From the NCBI RefSeq assembly GCF_006539685.1, contig NZ_BJNM01000003.1:1-64000 (forward strand): 64,000 nucleotides of DNA, given 5' to 3'. This document shows, one piece after another, positions 63,116 through 64,000 of the stretch. The notes below the pieces were generated by a model. It was not told where the DNA came from, ran no database searches, and was given only the letters and a program-made list of their open reading frames with translations. The stretch's first letter is position 1, and the number at the start of each line of letters is the position of its first letter. Source of the DNA: Gluconobacter oxydans (GTDB lineage Bacteria; Pseudomonadota; Alphaproteobacteria; Acetobacterales; Acetobacteraceae). Both the position numbers and the translations under genes were made by a program.

Positions 63116-64000
63116 TTGAAACTGACCCGGCTCGCGCTGACGGATTTCCGGAACTACACCCATACCGTCTGGACCCCGGAAGCCTCTATTCTGGTTCTGA
63201 CGGGGGAGAACGGGTCCGGGAAGACCAATCTGCTCGAAGCCGTTTCCCTGCTGGCCCCCGGTCGGGGCCTGCGGGGGGCAGCACTTCCCGCCTTGTGCCG
63301 TCAGGGCGCAGAACGATGGGGGGTTGCGGCCACGCTCCAGTCTGGCCTGGACGAATTCCGGATCGGCACGGGGAGCGACCTGAGCGAAAAACAGCGCCGG
63401 ACATTTCGCCTCGATGGGGAAAACATCCGCTCCCAGGCTCTGATCGGCCAGAGGTTTTCCTGTGTCTGGCTGACGCCCCAGATGGACCGGCTTTTTCAGG
63501 AAGGCTCCAGCGGCCGGCGGCGGTTTCTGGACAGGCTGGTCATGGCGCTGTCTCCCGATCACGGACGCCAGATCGCAGCGCATGACCGCTCGGTCGTCAG
63601 TCGAAACAGGGTTCTGTCTGAACGTCAGAACGAGGTGGAATGGCTTACTTCCATAGAAGATTCCATCGCCCGTCATGCGGTCGCTGCGTCTGCCGCGCGG
63701 TTGGCGCTCATCGAGAGCATGAACGCCCATCCTTTTGAAAATGATGGATTTTCTGCCAGTACGCTGCATCTGGACTGCGCCATCTCAAGCCGCCTGACAA
63801 CCCAGCCGGCTCTCGAAGTTGAAGACTGGATCAGGAACAGCCTGCGACAGGCCCGCACAGAAGACCGACAGCGCTCCACAACATCCGTCGGCGCCCATCG
63901 GGCCGATTTCACGCTTTCAGACACCGCCACGGGACGTCCTGCCGAGCTTTCGAGCAGCGGCCAGCAGAAGGTCATGCTGACCGGCACGATCCTGTCCCAT
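63116..64000 (+). CDS. recF: DNA replication and repair protein RecF (partial, runs off the window)
   Basis: Starts with TTG at 63116 (KLTRLALTDFRNY after it) and is open to the window edge, 295 codons without a stop. LTGENGSGKTNLLEAVSLL is the Walker A motif, and SSGQQKVMLTGTI at the end is the ABC-like signature. RecF loads RecA at gaps with RecO and RecR. The C-terminal part, with Walker B, is outside the window. gyrB commonly follows. Confidence 0.93.
   Translation, partial: MKLTRLALTDFRNYTHTVWTPEASILVLTGENGSGKTNLLEAVSLLAPGRGLRGAALPALCRQGAERWGVAATLQSGLDEFRIGTGSDLSEKQRRTFRLDGENIRSQALIGQRFSCVWLTPQMDRLFQEGSSGRRRFLDRLVMALSPDHGRQIAAHDRSVVSRNRVLSERQNEVEWLTSIEDSIARHAVAASAARLALIESMNAHPFENDGFSASTLHLDCAISSRLTTQPALEVEDWIRNSLRQARTEDRQRSTTSVGAHRADFTLSDTATGRPAELSSSGQQKVMLTGTILSH

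Overview
The window is a stretch of bacterial chromosome with no insertion sequence, prophage or CRISPR array that I can see. GC-rich coding sequence, a gatCAB amidotransferase operon, a PhyR-NepR-EcfG general stress response locus, TrcR (DUF1013), a PopZ-type polar protein, and a dut-coaBC-ubiE/mutM cluster next to rpsT-dnaA-dnaN-recF all point to an alphaproteobacterium. The secreted alpha-amino acid ester hydrolase and the overall gene set fit the acetic acid bacteria (Acetobacteraceae), most likely Gluconobacter or a close relative. The genus is an inference from gene content, not from a database match.

Layout. 1-3.1 kb: a TetR regulator, an SDR oxidoreductase, an unknown small protein behind an AT-rich promoter, a nucleoside 2-deoxyribosyltransferase-like protein and tRNA-Ser(GCU). 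3.2-7.3 kb: gatCAB, divergent ruvX, and two very small membrane/lipoprotein genes. 7.3-13.7 kb: a tightly overlapping minus-strand operon uvrD/pcrA - prmA - GNAT acetyltransferase - pepP, followed by a lytic transglycosylase. 13.7-15.1 kb: two tandem RadC-family genes, the first without its metal-binding motif. 15.1-18.8 kb: purEK, a DUF465 protein, trcR, hsp20 and rpmE. 18.9-25.3 kb: mscL, a lipoprotein, secDF, a Gfo/Idh oxidoreductase and uup.

25.3-29.8 kb is the most distinctive part: phyR faces two EcfG-type sigma factor genes, an annotatable 57-residue NepR anti-sigma factor and a HisKA_2-type sensor kinase, so sensor, switch, anti-sigma and sigma factors lie together. 29.9-46.4 kb: cydDC, an OmpA-like lipoprotein, recQ, a PCu(A)C-like protein, nrdR-nusB-thiL, an acetyltransferase-fold protein, an SDR enzyme, glk, tRNA-Cys(GCA), a TolC-family protein, popZ and valS. 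46.4-56.3 kb: a secreted alpha/beta hydrolase, ilvD, the ester hydrolase, msrA, a DUF2252 protein and an ABC importer lacking a binding protein. 56.4-64 kb: dut, coaBC, ubiE, mutM, rpsT, dnaA, dnaN and the 5' part of recF, which runs off the window.

Most of the DNA is ordinary housekeeping sequence with very compact spacing. The main points worth a second look are the complete stress-response module with two sigma factors, the tandem RadC pair with a predicted pseudoenzyme, the bidirectional terminators that contain the stop codons of their genes, and possible RNA control elements before hsp20 and rpmE.
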